Shown here piece by piece: positions 39,232 to 49,719 of a DNA stretch of 64,000 nt (its first letter is position 1; each line of letters begins with the position of its first letter). The notes beneath the pieces were generated by a model, which was not told the origin of the DNA, did no database searches, and saw only the letters and a program-made list of their open reading frames with translations. Location: NCBI GenBank assembly GCA_947259585.1, contig CAMYMV010000003.1:1-64000 (forward strand), in the 5' to 3' direction. The position numbers and the translations under genes were made by a program. The DNA is from an uncultured Gemmatimonadales bacterium (GTDB taxonomy: Bacteria > Gemmatimonadota > Gemmatimonadetes > Palauibacterales > Palauibacteraceae).

Positions 39232-40424
39232 CCGCGGGCCGCGGCGAACGGAGGAAAAGGGCGGCTACAGCGGCGCTGACGGTTCTTGCCGTCGTGCCCT
39301 GCCTGCTTCTCTTCTCACCATCGAAGGTTCGCGCTCAAACGCCGTTCACGGGTGTCGGCCTCGGGTATCCGATACGGTCACTCGATGCGAGGTCGATGAG
39401 CCTGGGCGGTGTCACCAACGGCCTCCTGGGTGGGACCTTCTCACTGGGAAACCCGGCAGATCTCACGCTCCACTCCTCGGCTGCCGTGGCCGCGGCCATC
39501 GCCGGCGAGGACATCACGATCAAGGCGAGCGGCGGAGACCAGAGCACCGGTCGCAGCTGGTTCCCCGTCATCGGAGCCGTCGTCCCGCTTGGGGACTGGG
39601 CGTTCCGGGTCGGATTCGGCGGCGTCCTCGATCAGGATCTGGCCATCATCCTCACGGATACGCTCTCCACATCCATCGGCCGATTCGAGTTCGAGGAGCT
39701 CCGAACACGGGACGGGGGAGTGAGTCAGATCGATGTCTCGGCGGCGCGAAAGCTCGGACCCGTCTCGGTGGGGATCGGCATCCAGCGCCTCACAGGCAGC
39801 CTTCAGCAACGTCTCCGGCGCCGCTTCACCATGGACATAGACAGCACCGGTGTTCTTCCGGGTGGCGTATTGGAGAGGGCTGAGACCGATTACGGAGGCT
39901 GGTCCGTGAAGGCGGGCGCCAACGCCCAGTTCAAGAGTCGCTTCGTCGTCAGCGGCACCTTCTTCTTCGCCACCGACCTCAAGGCCGAGCAGCTGGAGAC
40001 CCTCATCGAGCGCACTCTGAGGCTCCCCAACGGATTCGAGGGCGGGCTGAGCGCCCTGATCACCTCGCGGCTGATGGTGGCGGCGGGCGGCGGTTGGTCG
40101 GGATGGTCGCAGACCGAGCCTGTCGCGGAGGGTTTCACCGCCGCCAACACCAGCTGGCTCGGCGGTGGCCTCGAGTACACGACCCTCATTGGGAGCATCC
40201 CGATAGCGCTTCGCGCCGGGGGTCGCACGCGGAAGCTGCCGTTCGTGCTGCCGGATCTCGAGCAGTCGAAGGAAAACGCGATCACCGCCGGACTCGGAGC
40301 CAGGATCGGAGGCCGGGTCAGGGTCGATCTAGGCCTCGAGTTCGGCAATCGCGGAGATCTCGAGGCCGCCGGCACGGAAGAGAGCTTCACGTCGCTCAAC
40401 CTGACGGTGGGGATCATCCAGTGA
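39228..40424 (+). CDS. Predicted outer-membrane beta-barrel (PorV/FadL-like)
   Basis: Signal peptide; ARSMSLGGVTNGLLGGTFSLGNPADL (PorV/FadL N-terminal signature); alternating beta C-terminus; ATGA-type overlap with upstream lipoprotein. Confidence 0.6.
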   Translation: MTAGRGERRKRAATAALTVLAVVPCLLLFSPSKVRAQTPFTGVGLGYPIRSLDARSMSLGGVTNGLLGGTFSLGNPADLTLHSSAAVAAAIAGEDITIKASGGDQSTGRSWFPVIGAVVPLGDWAFRVGFGGVLDQDLAIILTDTLSTSIGRFEFEELRTRDGGVSQIDVSAARKLGPVSVGIGIQRLTGSLQQRLRRRFTMDIDSTGVLPGGVLERAETDYGGWSVKAGANAQFKSRFVVSGTFFFATDLKAEQLETLIERTLRLPNGFEGGLSALITSRLMVAAGGGWSGWSQTEPVAEGFTAANTSWLGGGLEYTTLIGSIPIALRAGGRTRKLPFVLPDLEQSKENAITAGLGARIGGRVRVDLGLEFGNRGDLEAAGTEESFTSLNLTVGIIQ

Positions 40425-41821
40425 CGGAGCTCGTTGCGCTGAAACGGAACGGCGGCCGGCAGGGCGCGGATCTCCCGACTGCCCCCGCGAACGGCGCGGC
40501 TCGAGCGGCTGCGGGCACGGTCTACATCGAAACGTACGGCTGCCAGATGAACATCGGCGACTCCGAGCTCATGGCCGGAGTCCTCGCCAAGGGCGGGTAC
40601 GTGCGCGTCGCCGACCCGGATCTGGCCGATGTGATCCTCGTGAACACCTGCGCGATCAGGGAGCACGCCGAGCAGCGGGTGCTCGGACGGCTGGGACAGC
40701 TGCAGCGATACCGGAAGCGGCGTCCGGACCTGGTGCTCGGCGTTACCGGCTGCATGGCCCAGCGCATCGGTGACCGGCTGCTCGGGGAGGTGCGGGGCGT
40801 GGACCTGGTGGCCGGGCCGGATGCCTATCGTCACCTGGCGGAGACCGTCGACGGTATCCGTCTCGGTGCCGTGGAGAAGGGACAGGCCCTGCTGGAGCTG
40901 GACGTCGCCGAGGACTACTCGGGCCTCTCCTGCGTGAGGGGGGAGGGGGTTTCGGCCTGGGTCACCGTTCAGCGCGGCTGTGATCACCGCTGCACGTTCT
41001 GCATCGTCCCCTACGTGCGCGGACCGGAGAAGAACCGTGCGCCCTCGGAAGTGCTCGCCGAGGTAGGGGAGGCCGTGCGGTGCGGGTACAGCGAGGTGAC
41101 GCTACTCGGGCAGACGGTAAACTCCTATGCCTCGGAGGACTGGGATTTCGCCGCCCTGCTGAGGGCGGTCGCCCGGGTTCCGGGGCTCAGGCGGGTCCGA
41201 TTCACGTCGCCTCACCCGAACGACGTGAGCGAGCGTCTGCTCGAGGTCATGGCCGAGGAGGGCGCGGTCTGTCCCCAGCTGCATCTGCCCGTCCAGTCCG
41301 GGGCCGACCGTGTCCTGAAGCGCATGGTGCGCCGGTATACGCGCCGGGAGTTTCAGGCGACCGTCGATATGGCGCGGCGGATCGTCCCGGGAATCGCGTT
41401 GAGCACGGACATCATCGTGGGCTTTCCGGGCGAGACGGAGCCCGACTTCGAGGCCACGCTCTCGCTCCTGGAGGACGTCAGGTTCGACGATGCCTACCTG
41501 TACAAGTTCTCGCCGCGCGACGGAACGCCGGCCACCCGCCTGCCGTCCGGTGACGACGTGCCCCCTGACGTAGCCCAGTCGCGCCTCGAGCGCACGATCG
41601 AGCTGCAGCGTGGGATCCAGCTGGAGGTGAACCGGGCCGAGGTCGGTTCGGTGCGCGAGGTCCTGATCGAGCGGGGAGCGCGATCGGCCGGGGACCTGCT
41701 CGGCCGCACGGTCACGAACAAGGTCGTGGCCTTCCGGGGGCCGGCCGAGTGGATCGGCAGCTACCTCCGGATTCGGCTGACGGCGACCTCCGGAGCCACG
41801 TTCGCCGGCGAGGTCGTGTGA
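40421..41821 (+). CDS. miaB: tRNA-2-methylthio-N6-dimethylallyladenosine synthase MiaB
   Basis: YIETYGCQMNIGDSE; radical SAM CDHRCTFCIVPYVRG; C-terminal TRAM; GTG start 40421. Confidence 0.94.
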   Translation: MTELVALKRNGGRQGADLPTAPANGAARAAAGTVYIETYGCQMNIGDSELMAGVLAKGGYVRVADPDLADVILVNTCAIREHAEQRVLGRLGQLQRYRKRRPDLVLGVTGCMAQRIGDRLLGEVRGVDLVAGPDAYRHLAETVDGIRLGAVEKGQALLELDVAEDYSGLSCVRGEGVSAWVTVQRGCDHRCTFCIVPYVRGPEKNRAPSEVLAEVGEAVRCGYSEVTLLGQTVNSYASEDWDFAALLRAVARVPGLRRVRFTSPHPNDVSERLLEVMAEEGAVCPQLHLPVQSGADRVLKRMVRRYTRREFQATVDMARRIVPGIALSTDIIVGFPGETEPDFEATLSLLEDVRFDDAYLYKFSPRDGTPATRLPSGDDVPPDVAQSRLERTIELQRGIQLEVNRAEVGSVREVLIERGARSAGDLLGRTVTNKVVAFRGPAEWIGSYLRIRLTATSGATFAGEVV

Positions 41822-42102
41822 AGTTCTGGATGCGCGCCCTCTCGTTCATCGCCGTCGCGGCGTTTTCCTTCGCATTCGCCGCGGCCAACGCCTCCGAGCG
41901 CGTCACCCTGAACCTCGGCTTCCTTACCCTGCGTTCCGTCTCGCTACCGGTGGTCGTCTTTGCGTCCGCACTGGTCGGCATGGTCGTCGTGTTCCTGGTC
42001 GGGCTCAAGGCGGACCTGCGCACGAGACAGCTCCTTCAGCGCTACCGTCAGGCGCTCGAGGGAGACGAGGAGCGCCCCAGAGACACGCTGCCCACCGACT
42101 GA
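41818..42102 (+). CDS. LapA-family (DUF1049-like) membrane protein
   Basis: Two-TM short protein NLGFLTLRSVSLPVVVFASALVGMVVVFLVGLKADLR. Confidence 0.6.
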   Translation: MKFWMRALSFIAVAAFSFAFAAANASERVTLNLGFLTLRSVSLPVVVFASALVGMVVVFLVGLKADLRTRQLLQRYRQALEGDEERPRDTLPTD

Positions 42103-42194
42103 TCCTGATTCTGCCCACCGGTTGAGCGGCGGGAGTGGTCCGGTCCGAAGGAACCAGATGATTCCGAGGTGATGCGGCCGGCCCAGAGAGGGCC

Positions 42195-44729
42195 ATGAAT
42201 CAGAAGGGCGGCCCATCCACCAGCCTGACGCCCGGTCCACTGGTCCTGGTCGCGATCTGTCTTTGCGGAGGCACGTTGGTGGGCCTCCGGTACCTCGGCG
42301 GCTTAACGAGTGCCTGGATCGCGCTCACCCTCGCTCTCGCGGCGGCATCGCTCGGATGGCGGAACGGCCGTGCCCGGCGGGCCGATCATGCAGCTGGCGC
42401 CGATCGCATCTCGTTCCGGCTGCAGGGAAGGACGACGGCAGCCCTCCTTCTCGCCGCGACCTTCGCGGCCGGGACCGCTTCCGGGCGGGTGGCGGGTCTC
42501 GAGGCCGGGCGGTCCTGCCTCACCCGGCTGGAGAACGGAGGGGCCCTCGAGGCGGCTGGTCGTCTGGCTTCGCCCCTGGCGGCGGAACCGGCATCGGCGT
42601 CGGCGAGCCGATCATCGGTGGCCAGCGTGCGCGTGGTCATCGTTGGTGCCCAACTGCGGGCCGAGGCAGGCGACTGTTCCGCCCCCCGTCTGCTTGCCTC
42701 GGTGAGGGGGCCGCAGCACGCCATCCCGGCGGGTTCGATCGTGCGGCTTCGCGGCAAGTGGACGGCCTACAGCCGGCCGGGAGCCTGGCCGCGGCGTCCG
42801 GAGCGCCGTGGCTACCTGCGAGCGAAGATCTCGGCGGCTGCGCCGGACGGCCCATCCGTCAAGCCATCCGGTCGGGCTCTCACGAGGTCAGCGACTCCTG
42901 CCTCCGGACTCGGCCCGCTCCAGCGCATTCGAGCCGCGGGAATCCACAGGGTCGAGAGCCGACTTCCGGCCGACGTGTCACCGACCGCCGTCGCCATCCT
43001 GCTGGCGGAGCGCGGCCGCCTCGATCCTGCGACCAGCCGCACCTTCGCCAACGCCGGCCTCGCACACCTCTTGGCCATCTCCGGACTGCACGTCGGCATC
43101 CTGGCCGCGGCCGCTCTCGCCGCGACGGGCATCTTCGTGGCCGGCACGGGCCGCCACTTCGCCGCCGCACTCCTCGTGCTGGGCTACGTGCTCGTGATCG
43201 GCGCGCCTCCCGCGGCGGTGAGGGCCGCGCTCATCTTCTGCGGCTATGCGGCGAGCCGGGCACGAGGGAGTCCCGCTAGGATCACCGATCTGCTCGCTCT
43301 CGCCGCCATACTCGCCGTGCTAGTGGATCCCCTCACGTTGCTCGAGCCCGGCTTTCAGCTCTCTTTCGCAGGATTCTCCGGGCTTCTCCTCGGGAGCCGC
43401 GTGGCTCGCCGACTCGATCGCGCCTCGGGGGGCTCGCCGGCGGCCGCTCGTCGGCGCACTCGCCGAATCGTTCGATCCCTGGGACGCGGGATCGCCGCGA
43501 GCGCGGGGGCGTTCGCCCTGACGGCTCCCATCGCGGCGTGGCACTTCCAGCGGACGGCCCCCGTATCCGTCGTCTCGAGCCTCGTCGGCTCGCCGGTCGT
43601 TGCCCTGGCCTTGCTGGCGCTCGCCGGCGTCCTCCTGCTGCCCGGACCCGCGGCAGATACGCTGGCGGCCGCCGCGACGATCCTGATACGCTGGCTTCAG
43701 GCCCTCGTCGAGGCATTCTCCGCTCTTCCCCTCGGTCACATGCTCGTCGGAAGGCCGGGCCCGGTCGAATGGCTCATCGTCGCCAGCGGCCTGGCGGCCG
43801 TCCTGCTCTTCGCGGCCGGCCGCAGCGTCTGGCGCGCGGCCCCCTACCTCGGGCTGGCGGCCTGTCTGGCCGTGGCCGCTCCGGCCCTCCGGGCGTGGCG
43901 CGGCGCCGGACGGACGCTGCTCTGCACGCTGGATGTCGGGCAGGGCGACGCCGCCGTGCTCAGAACGCGGCGTGGGCACTGGCTGGCGATCGACGCGGGG
44001 CCCCGTTACGGAACGACCGATGCCGGGGTGCGGGTCGTCCTCCCGTTCCTGCTCTCGAACGGAGCCCGGTCGCTCGAGCTGTTCGTGCTCACCCACCCGG
44101 ATCTCGACCACCTGGGCGGCGCGGCAGCCCTGCTCGAGCGCCTGCAGGTTCGGCGCGTGCTGGACGCCGCGCTTCCGGTTCCGGCCGCCCGATACGAGGA
44201 GTATCTGTCGGACGTCGCCTCGGAAGGATCGCGTTGGCTCGTGGGTCGGCCCGGCGCCCGTCTGGTGATCGACGAGATCGAGATCCTGGTTCTCGGGCCC
44301 GCTGTCTTGCCGAGCGGCAAGCCCTCTGCAGCGGGAGTTGGAGGCCGGCCGATCAGCGCGAACGAGGCGAGCTTGTCGCTCCGAATCCAGGTCGACGGAG
44401 GGTTCAGCTATGTGAACGCGGGCGATGCGCCGGCCGCGGAGGAGAGGCGAATGCTCGCGTCGTGGCCTGCCGACACCCTTCGGGCGGACGTGTTCAAGGT
44501 GAGCCACCACGGCAGCAAAACGTCATCCGATGTGGATTGGCTTGGAGCCGTGGCTCCACAACTGGCGATCATCTCGGCCGGAGCCGCCAATCGGTACGGG
44601 CATCCCAATCCCGTGGCGCTCGCGCGGCTCGACTCGGCCGGGATCGAGGCCGTGTGGCGGACGGATCTGGACGGAACGGCATGCGTGAGCGTGGACTCGG
44701 AGGGCCGGTGGCGCCTGGAGGAGATCTGA
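42195..44729 (+). CDS. comEC: ComEC/Rec2 DNA internalisation protein
   Basis: LAISGLHVGILA competence domain; C-terminal metallo-beta-lactamase LDVGQGDAAVL, THPDLDHLGG, VSHHGSKTSSD. Confidence 0.92.
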   Translation: MNQKGGPSTSLTPGPLVLVAICLCGGTLVGLRYLGGLTSAWIALTLALAAASLGWRNGRARRADHAAGADRISFRLQGRTTAALLLAATFAAGTASGRVAGLEAGRSCLTRLENGGALEAAGRLASPLAAEPASASASRSSVASVRVVIVGAQLRAEAGDCSAPRLLASVRGPQHAIPAGSIVRLRGKWTAYSRPGAWPRRPERRGYLRAKISAAAPDGPSVKPSGRALTRSATPASGLGPLQRIRAAGIHRVESRLPADVSPTAVAILLAERGRLDPATSRTFANAGLAHLLAISGLHVGILAAAALAATGIFVAGTGRHFAAALLVLGYVLVIGAPPAAVRAALIFCGYAASRARGSPARITDLLALAAILAVLVDPLTLLEPGFQLSFAGFSGLLLGSRVARRLDRASGGSPAAARRRTRRIVRSLGRGIAASAGAFALTAPIAAWHFQRTAPVSVVSSLVGSPVVALALLALAGVLLLPGPAADTLAAAATILIRWLQALVEAFSALPLGHMLVGRPGPVEWLIVASGLAAVLLFAAGRSVWRAAPYLGLAACLAVAAPALRAWRGAGRTLLCTLDVGQGDAAVLRTRRGHWLAIDAGPRYGTTDAGVRVVLPFLLSNGARSLELFVLTHPDLDHLGGAAALLERLQVRRVLDAALPVPAARYEEYLSDVASEGSRWLVGRPGARLVIDEIEILVLGPAVLPSGKPSAAGVGGRPISANEASLSLRIQVDGGFSYVNAGDAPAAEERRMLASWPADTLRADVFKVSHHGSKTSSDVDWLGAVAPQLAIISAGAANRYGHPNPVALARLDSAGIEAVWRTDLDGTACVSVDSEGRWRLEEI

Positions 44730-44821
44730 CGCGGAGAGGCCGGACTCCGGAGCTATCGCAAGCTCAAACGGCGCTGCATCTTGAAGGACGACGAGAATCG
44801 ATTTCGAACCCGGGAGGTCAC

Positions 44822-45805
44822 GTGGCCGTAGTCACCCTGCACCGCTTCATCATCGAGGAGGAACGGAGGCATCCGGAAGCCACCGGTGACTTCACCAGCA
44901 TCCTGTACGACGTCGCCTTCGCCGCGACGTTGATCAGCCGCGCCGTGAACAAGGCGGGCCTGATCGACATCCTCGGAGCCACCGGCGAGGAGAACGTGCA
45001 TGGGGAGCGGGTGCAGAAGCTCGACGAGTACGCGAACAAGGTCATCTTCGACTCGCTGGACCACGGCGGCCACCTCTGCCTGATGGCCTCGGAGGAATCG
45101 GAACAGCCGATACCGATCCCCGAGCAGTTTCCCAAGGGAGACTATGTCCTCCTCTACGATCCGCTCGACGGTAGCTCGAACATAGATGCCAACGTCTCGA
45201 TCGGGACGATCTTCTCGGTGCACCGTCGGCGCGATCAGCAGACCGGCGACGGGGCGCTCTCCGATCTTCTGCAGCCGGGCGTGGATCAGGTGGCTGCGGG
45301 ATACGTGCTCTACGGGTCCTCGACCATGCTGGTCTACACGACCGGAGCGGGGGTGCACGGCTTCACCTTGGACAACTCGATCGGCGCCTTCCTGCTCTCG
45401 CATCCGCGCATCGAGATCCCGGATCCCGGCAAGCGGATATACAGCGTGAACGAGGCCTACTCAGAGCGTTGGAGCGATGGGCAGAAGGCCCTCGTCGACC
45501 GGCTGAAAAAGGAAGGGAAGTTCTCGCTGCGCTACATAGGGTCCCTGGTAGCCGACTTTCACCGCACGCTGCTGTACGGCGGGCTCTTCATGTACCCGGC
45601 CGACGCCGAATCACCCAAGGGGAAGCTGCGGCTTCAGTACGAGGTCTCGCCGCTCTCCATGGTGTGCGAGCAGGCCGGTGGTGCGGCTACGGATGGGCGG
45701 AAGCCGATACTGGACGTCGTACCGAGCGAGCTGCATGAGCGGGTGCCGTGCTACATGGGCAACAAGGAGTACGTGGAGCTCGCCAACGAGTGCATTAGCG
45801 GTTAG
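44822..45805 (+). CDS. fbp: Class I fructose-1,6-bisphosphatase
   Basis: YDPLDGSSNIDANVSIGTIFSV; YIGSLVADFHRTLLYGGLFMYP; in-frame GTG 44822. Confidence 0.92.
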   Translation: MAVVTLHRFIIEEERRHPEATGDFTSILYDVAFAATLISRAVNKAGLIDILGATGEENVHGERVQKLDEYANKVIFDSLDHGGHLCLMASEESEQPIPIPEQFPKGDYVLLYDPLDGSSNIDANVSIGTIFSVHRRRDQQTGDGALSDLLQPGVDQVAAGYVLYGSSTMLVYTTGAGVHGFTLDNSIGAFLLSHPRIEIPDPGKRIYSVNEAYSERWSDGQKALVDRLKKEGKFSLRYIGSLVADFHRTLLYGGLFMYPADAESPKGKLRLQYEVSPLSMVCEQAGGAATDGRKPILDVVPSELHERVPCYMGNKEYVELANECISG

Positions 45806-45950
45806 GTCATGGCTGGGGGTGGCGTCCTTCTCTCGCTGACGCGCTTTGGGCGGCGAGACTCCTCGCTTCGCTGCGGCGCCGCCTCAGCTGGCTGCTTATA
45901 ATGCTATAGCGTCTCCCCCCACCAGATGGTCGACGGGCCATGGAGGTCTC

Positions 45951-46151
45951 ATGAGTCACCCGACAAGGATGCCGCTGCCGATCTTCCTCCCCTTGATCGC
46001 TCTCAGCCTTCTGGCCTGTGATCCGGGCCGCGTCACCGGCTCGGGGCAGCTCGAGTGCGACCCCGATCTGCTCACCGGCATCTTCAGCCACGATAACAAC
46101 GAAGATCTGTCTAGATGCCTTCAGGGAAGGCGTCCGCTCACGGGCGGCTGA
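45951..46151 (+). CDS. Small predicted lipoprotein (66 aa)
   Basis: MSHPTRMPLPIFLPLIALSLLACDPGRVTG (lipobox); GGAGG upstream; followed by terminator. Confidence 0.5.
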   Translation: MSHPTRMPLPIFLPLIALSLLACDPGRVTGSGQLECDPDLLTGIFSHDNNEDLSRCLQGRRPLTGG

Positions 46152-46175
46152 ATAACTGATTAGCCGCAGATGTGG

Positions 46176-46210
46176 AAAGCCCCCGTGCCGCTCGAGCGGC
46201 CGGGGGCTTT
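46176..46210. terminator. Bidirectional terminator between convergent gene blocks
   Basis: AAAGCCCCCGtGCCGCTCGAGCGGCCGGGGGCTTT hairpin. Confidence 0.8.
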
Positions 46211-46275
46211 GGTTGAGGTGACGGCGAATCAGGCGTCGGGCGTCCTGCGCCTGACCCGCCTCTCAGCCGCTCCGA

Positions 46276-49200
46276 CTAGAAGGTGAACGCGATGCCGAGC
46301 TGCCAGCGCGTCCGCGACTCGGGGCTCAACGCGAAGGCAGGATCGATCCTCCCCTCGCTGTCCGCCGACGGGCCGATGTAGTCGAAGATGAAGTTGCCAT
46401 CCTCGGCGCGTCCCCCGTCCACCTCGGTCACGATGATTCCCCGGTCCGCGCTTCCCTCACGCCACTCCGAGCCGAACAGGTTGATGACGTCCGCGATGAA
46501 GTCGACCCGGCCTCTGGAGCCGGTCGGGATCCCGAATCTGAGCTGCATCGAGAACCGGTTGTTCCAGTCGTACCGGCAGCTGCTCCGCTGCATGATGCTG
46601 CCGCGCTGCGACGAGAGGCACTCGTTGGAGTTGATCAGCGCGTCGAAGGCCGCCTGGTCCTCCGGGGTCTTCCAGTTGAGCTCGTTCGAGTTCATCGGGA
46701 TGTAGAGGGCGTCGTTGTCGCGGCCGATCTCGGGGGAGGCATAGCCGTCGCCGTTGATGTCGCCCTCGGTGGTGAGACTGTACGGTAGTCCCGATTGCCC
46801 GAAGTACTGCGGCGTCACCTCCAGCAGCCAGCCGGCTCCGAACGTCCAGCTACCCGTGGCGGCCAGGACCACCTTGTGTGGCCGCCCGTTATATCCTGCT
46901 ACCAGATCCGGGTCGTTGATGTCGGCATCGATCGCGTTCCGGCCGATGTTGGAAGTGGCCTGGCTCGACTGCTGGACCTGGATGTCTTTGATGTTCGCGT
47001 ACGTGTACGACGTGTTGAAGGAGAGCCAGTCCATGAACGAACGCTGCAGCTGGAACGTGAGTATCAGGGACTTGTTCTCGTTTCGGTTCGTCAGCTCCAC
47101 GACCTGCCGGAACCTCGGGTCGAGCCGGAAGTCGGTGAAACAGCCGCCGTTGTCGCCGCACGAACGGCCGATCACCGGGTCGAAGTCGACGGGCGTGCCA
47201 TAGATCGGGCGGTTCCCCTGGACCGGGTCCGTTCCTACGATCGGCCCCAGGTTCGTCTCAGAGAAGAACGCGTCGTTGATCGATTTCGTGTAGAGGACCT
47301 CGAACGTCGCGGCGATCCCGGCTGGCAGCAGCTGGTCGATCCCTCCGCTGATCTTCAGATCGGTCGGGAATTTAAAGTCCGGGTCCATATACCAGGTGCT
47401 CTGCAGCGCCGACGAGGCCCCGGCGCCGTCGGTGCACGTCGTGGGCTGCTGGTTCGGGTCCCACTGGGGCGCGGTGGCCGCACCGCAGAACAGGATGTTC
47501 GACTCCTTGCCCGTGTTCTGGTAGGCGTTGGAGATCCACACGTAGGGAGAGCGACCGGCGAAGATCCCGACGCCGCCCCGGACCTGCGTCATAAGGTCCG
47601 CCTGGTTGTTCCAGTTGAAGCCGAGGCGCGGCTGCAAGATCGGGTTCCCGGAGGCCACTTCCGAGGTGTTGACCCCTAGGATCTCCACCGCATCGGGGTT
47701 GAAGCGCGGCTTGTCGGGGAGGATCGGGATGTCGGCCCGGAACCCGAAGTTGAGGGTGAAGTTGTCGCTCACCGTCCACTGGTCCTGCACGTAGAAGCCG
47801 AGCTGAATCGCGCTGAACTCCGAGGCGGCGTCATCCAGGGTCGGCGGTCCGCCCGGCGCGACCACACGCTTGGTGTACTGGGACGGAGTGTTGGCTTCGA
47901 GGGCGTCCGCGTCATCGAACTCGTACAGCCCGATCGCGGATTCCTGGAAGACGTTGAAGAAGCTGTAGAACTCGTTGGACGTCCCGAACGTCAGGCGGTG
48001 AGCCCCCATGTTCGCCGTCAGGTTGTCGGTGAGCTGGAAGACCTTGTGGTCCTGCGCGTTCCGCTGGGAGAACCGCGTGCAGCCAAAGTTATAATCGGGA
48101 CCGGAGCTCCCGACGGTGATCTCCTGGTAGGTCTCGTTGCAGTTCCGGGTCTCCTTGGTCCGCGAGTAGTTGAGGAGCAGCTCGTTGTTCCAGTTGGTGC
48201 CGAACTGCGAGAACCACTCCCCCACGATCGAGTTGTAGTCGGTCGTGAACGGTCCGAGGTTCGAGGTGAAGGCATAGTCCCTCGAGTTGCGGGAGGCGGA
48301 CGGCAGGTTCGAGTTTTTGATGTAATTGTCACGAAGCACGAGCCGGTTCTTCTGGCCCAGGTTGAAATCGAACCGGACAAAGATGTTCGTGCGCGGGTTG
48401 GGTAGCGAAACGGCTCCCACCGTGCCGGGGTCTACGCCGTACTGGTTCTCGATGATCGAGGCGATCCGGGCCGCCTCGGTAGGATCGGCGCCCACCGACT
48501 CATCGGCGATCCGGCTGTCGAACGGCCGGTTCTCGGCCTGATGCTCGCCCGCCGCGTAGAAGAACACCTTGTCCTTGACGATCGGGCCGCCGAACGCGAG
48601 GCCGAACTGGGTGTCGTTGAACTCGCCGAATTCGCTGTCACCGATGTTTCCGGTCAGGGCATCGTTGGAGTAGTTGACGAAGGCGTCGGTCGTCCACTCG
48701 TTGGTACCCGACTTGGTGACGACGTTGATGAGGCCGCCCGTGAAGTTGGACTGCCGGACGTCGAACGGGGCCACCAGGATCTGCATCTGCTCCACCGCCA
48801 ACAGGGAGATCGGCTTGCCGTTGGTGTCGCTGCCCGGAGCCCCGCCCTCGCCCACTCCGAAGAAGTCGTTGGTGACGGCCCCGTCGATCAGGAAGTTGTT
48901 GTACCGGTTCGGTTTCCCGGCGATCGATGGAGCGTCCTCGAACTGGTTCACGTACGGCGACAGGAGCGTCAGCTCCAGTATGTTCCGCGATCGCGTCGGG
49001 AAGGTCTCGACCTCCTTCTGAGAGATCTGGGTGGATTGTCCCGTGTGCTCAGGACTGAACACGGCAGCTTCGGACGCCTCCACCCCGACGGTGAGGGGCT
49101 CCACCTCAACGGCGGACACGGAAAGCAGGAAGTTGACGGTCCTCGCCTGGCTGAGCGTGACCGCGATTCCCGTCTGGATCTGCGATCGGTAGCCGATGCT

Positions 49201-49467
49201 CTGCGCCTGGACGCTGAACGGGCCGCCCGGGTTGAGGTGCAGCACGGCGTACCGGCCGCTTCCACTCGTGAGCGTCCCGGACGTCTTGTTCGTCCGCGTG
49301 TCGGTGACGATCACCTGGACCCCTTCGAGCGGGTTGCCCTCCGGATCCGTCACGGTGCCGCGGATCTCCGAGGTTACGACCTGTGACCAGGCGGTACCCG
49401 CCATCACGAGCGCCGCGATGGCGACCAGTCCGGTGGATAGAATCAGTCTGACAAGCCTCTTACTCAT
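46276..49467 (-). CDS. Oar-like TonB-dependent receptor with carboxypeptidase-regulatory-like N-terminal domain
   Basis: IRGTVTDPEGNPLEGVQVIVTDTRTN; TFPTRSRNILELTLLSPYV; FGLAFGGPIVKDKVFFYAAGE. Confidence 0.88.
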   Translation of the reverse strand: MSKRLVRLILSTGLVAIAALVMAGTAWSQVVTSEIRGTVTDPEGNPLEGVQVIVTDTRTNKTSGTLTSGSGRYAVLHLNPGGPFSVQAQSIGYRSQIQTGIAVTLSQARTVNFLLSVSAVEVEPLTVGVEASEAAVFSPEHTGQSTQISQKEVETFPTRSRNILELTLLSPYVNQFEDAPSIAGKPNRYNNFLIDGAVTNDFFGVGEGGAPGSDTNGKPISLLAVEQMQILVAPFDVRQSNFTGGLINVVTKSGTNEWTTDAFVNYSNDALTGNIGDSEFGEFNDTQFGLAFGGPIVKDKVFFYAAGEHQAENRPFDSRIADESVGADPTEAARIASIIENQYGVDPGTVGAVSLPNPRTNIFVRFDFNLGQKNRLVLRDNYIKNSNLPSASRNSRDYAFTSNLGPFTTDYNSIVGEWFSQFGTNWNNELLLNYSRTKETRNCNETYQEITVGSSGPDYNFGCTRFSQRNAQDHKVFQLTDNLTANMGAHRLTFGTSNEFYSFFNVFQESAIGLYEFDDADALEANTPSQYTKRVVAPGGPPTLDDAASEFSAIQLGFYVQDQWTVSDNFTLNFGFRADIPILPDKPRFNPDAVEILGVNTSEVASGNPILQPRLGFNWNNQADLMTQVRGGVGIFAGRSPYVWISNAYQNTGKESNILFCGAATAPQWDPNQQPTTCTDGAGASSALQSTWYMDPDFKFPTDLKISGGIDQLLPAGIAATFEVLYTKSINDAFFSETNLGPIVGTDPVQGNRPIYGTPVDFDPVIGRSCGDNGGCFTDFRLDPRFRQVVELTNRNENKSLILTFQLQRSFMDWLSFNTSYTYANIKDIQVQQSSQATSNIGRNAIDADINDPDLVAGYNGRPHKVVLAATGSWTFGAGWLLEVTPQYFGQSGLPYSLTTEGDINGDGYASPEIGRDNDALYIPMNSNELNWKTPEDQAAFDALINSNECLSSQRGSIMQRSSCRYDWNNRFSMQLRFGIPTGSRGRVDFIADVINLFGSEWREGSADRGIIVTEVDGGRAEDGNFIFDYIGPSADSEGRIDPAFALSPESRTRWQLGIAFTF

Positions 49468-49645
49468 GGGGACCTCACGAGTGCGGGGTGGATGTGTGTG
49501 AGCCGTTGGTAAAGTCGCTGAGCATCTCTGCGAGCTGGCTAACCAGGGCGGATAGCGCATCGCGTCTCCAAGGTGGCGGAGCAGTGTATTGAAACACCTA
49601 AGTGATGCTACACGGATGTAACGCGCGCGTAAAGACGTATATGAC

Positions 49646-49677
49646 AGAGGGCCCCGCCGTACGTCGCGGGGCCCTCT
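49646..49677. terminator. Hairpin terminator downstream of the EEP-family gene
   Basis: 12-bp stem AGAGGGCCCCGC / GCGGGGCCCTCT. Confidence 0.7.
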
Positions 49678-49719
49678 CGGGTTGCGGTTCGATGTGGGGC
49701 GCGCTGCTGCTGCGTCCGT

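Noticed and set aside
46176-46210. Palindrome as a regulatory operator
   Set aside because: AAAGCC...GGCTTT hairpin between convergent genes is best explained as a bidirectional terminator.
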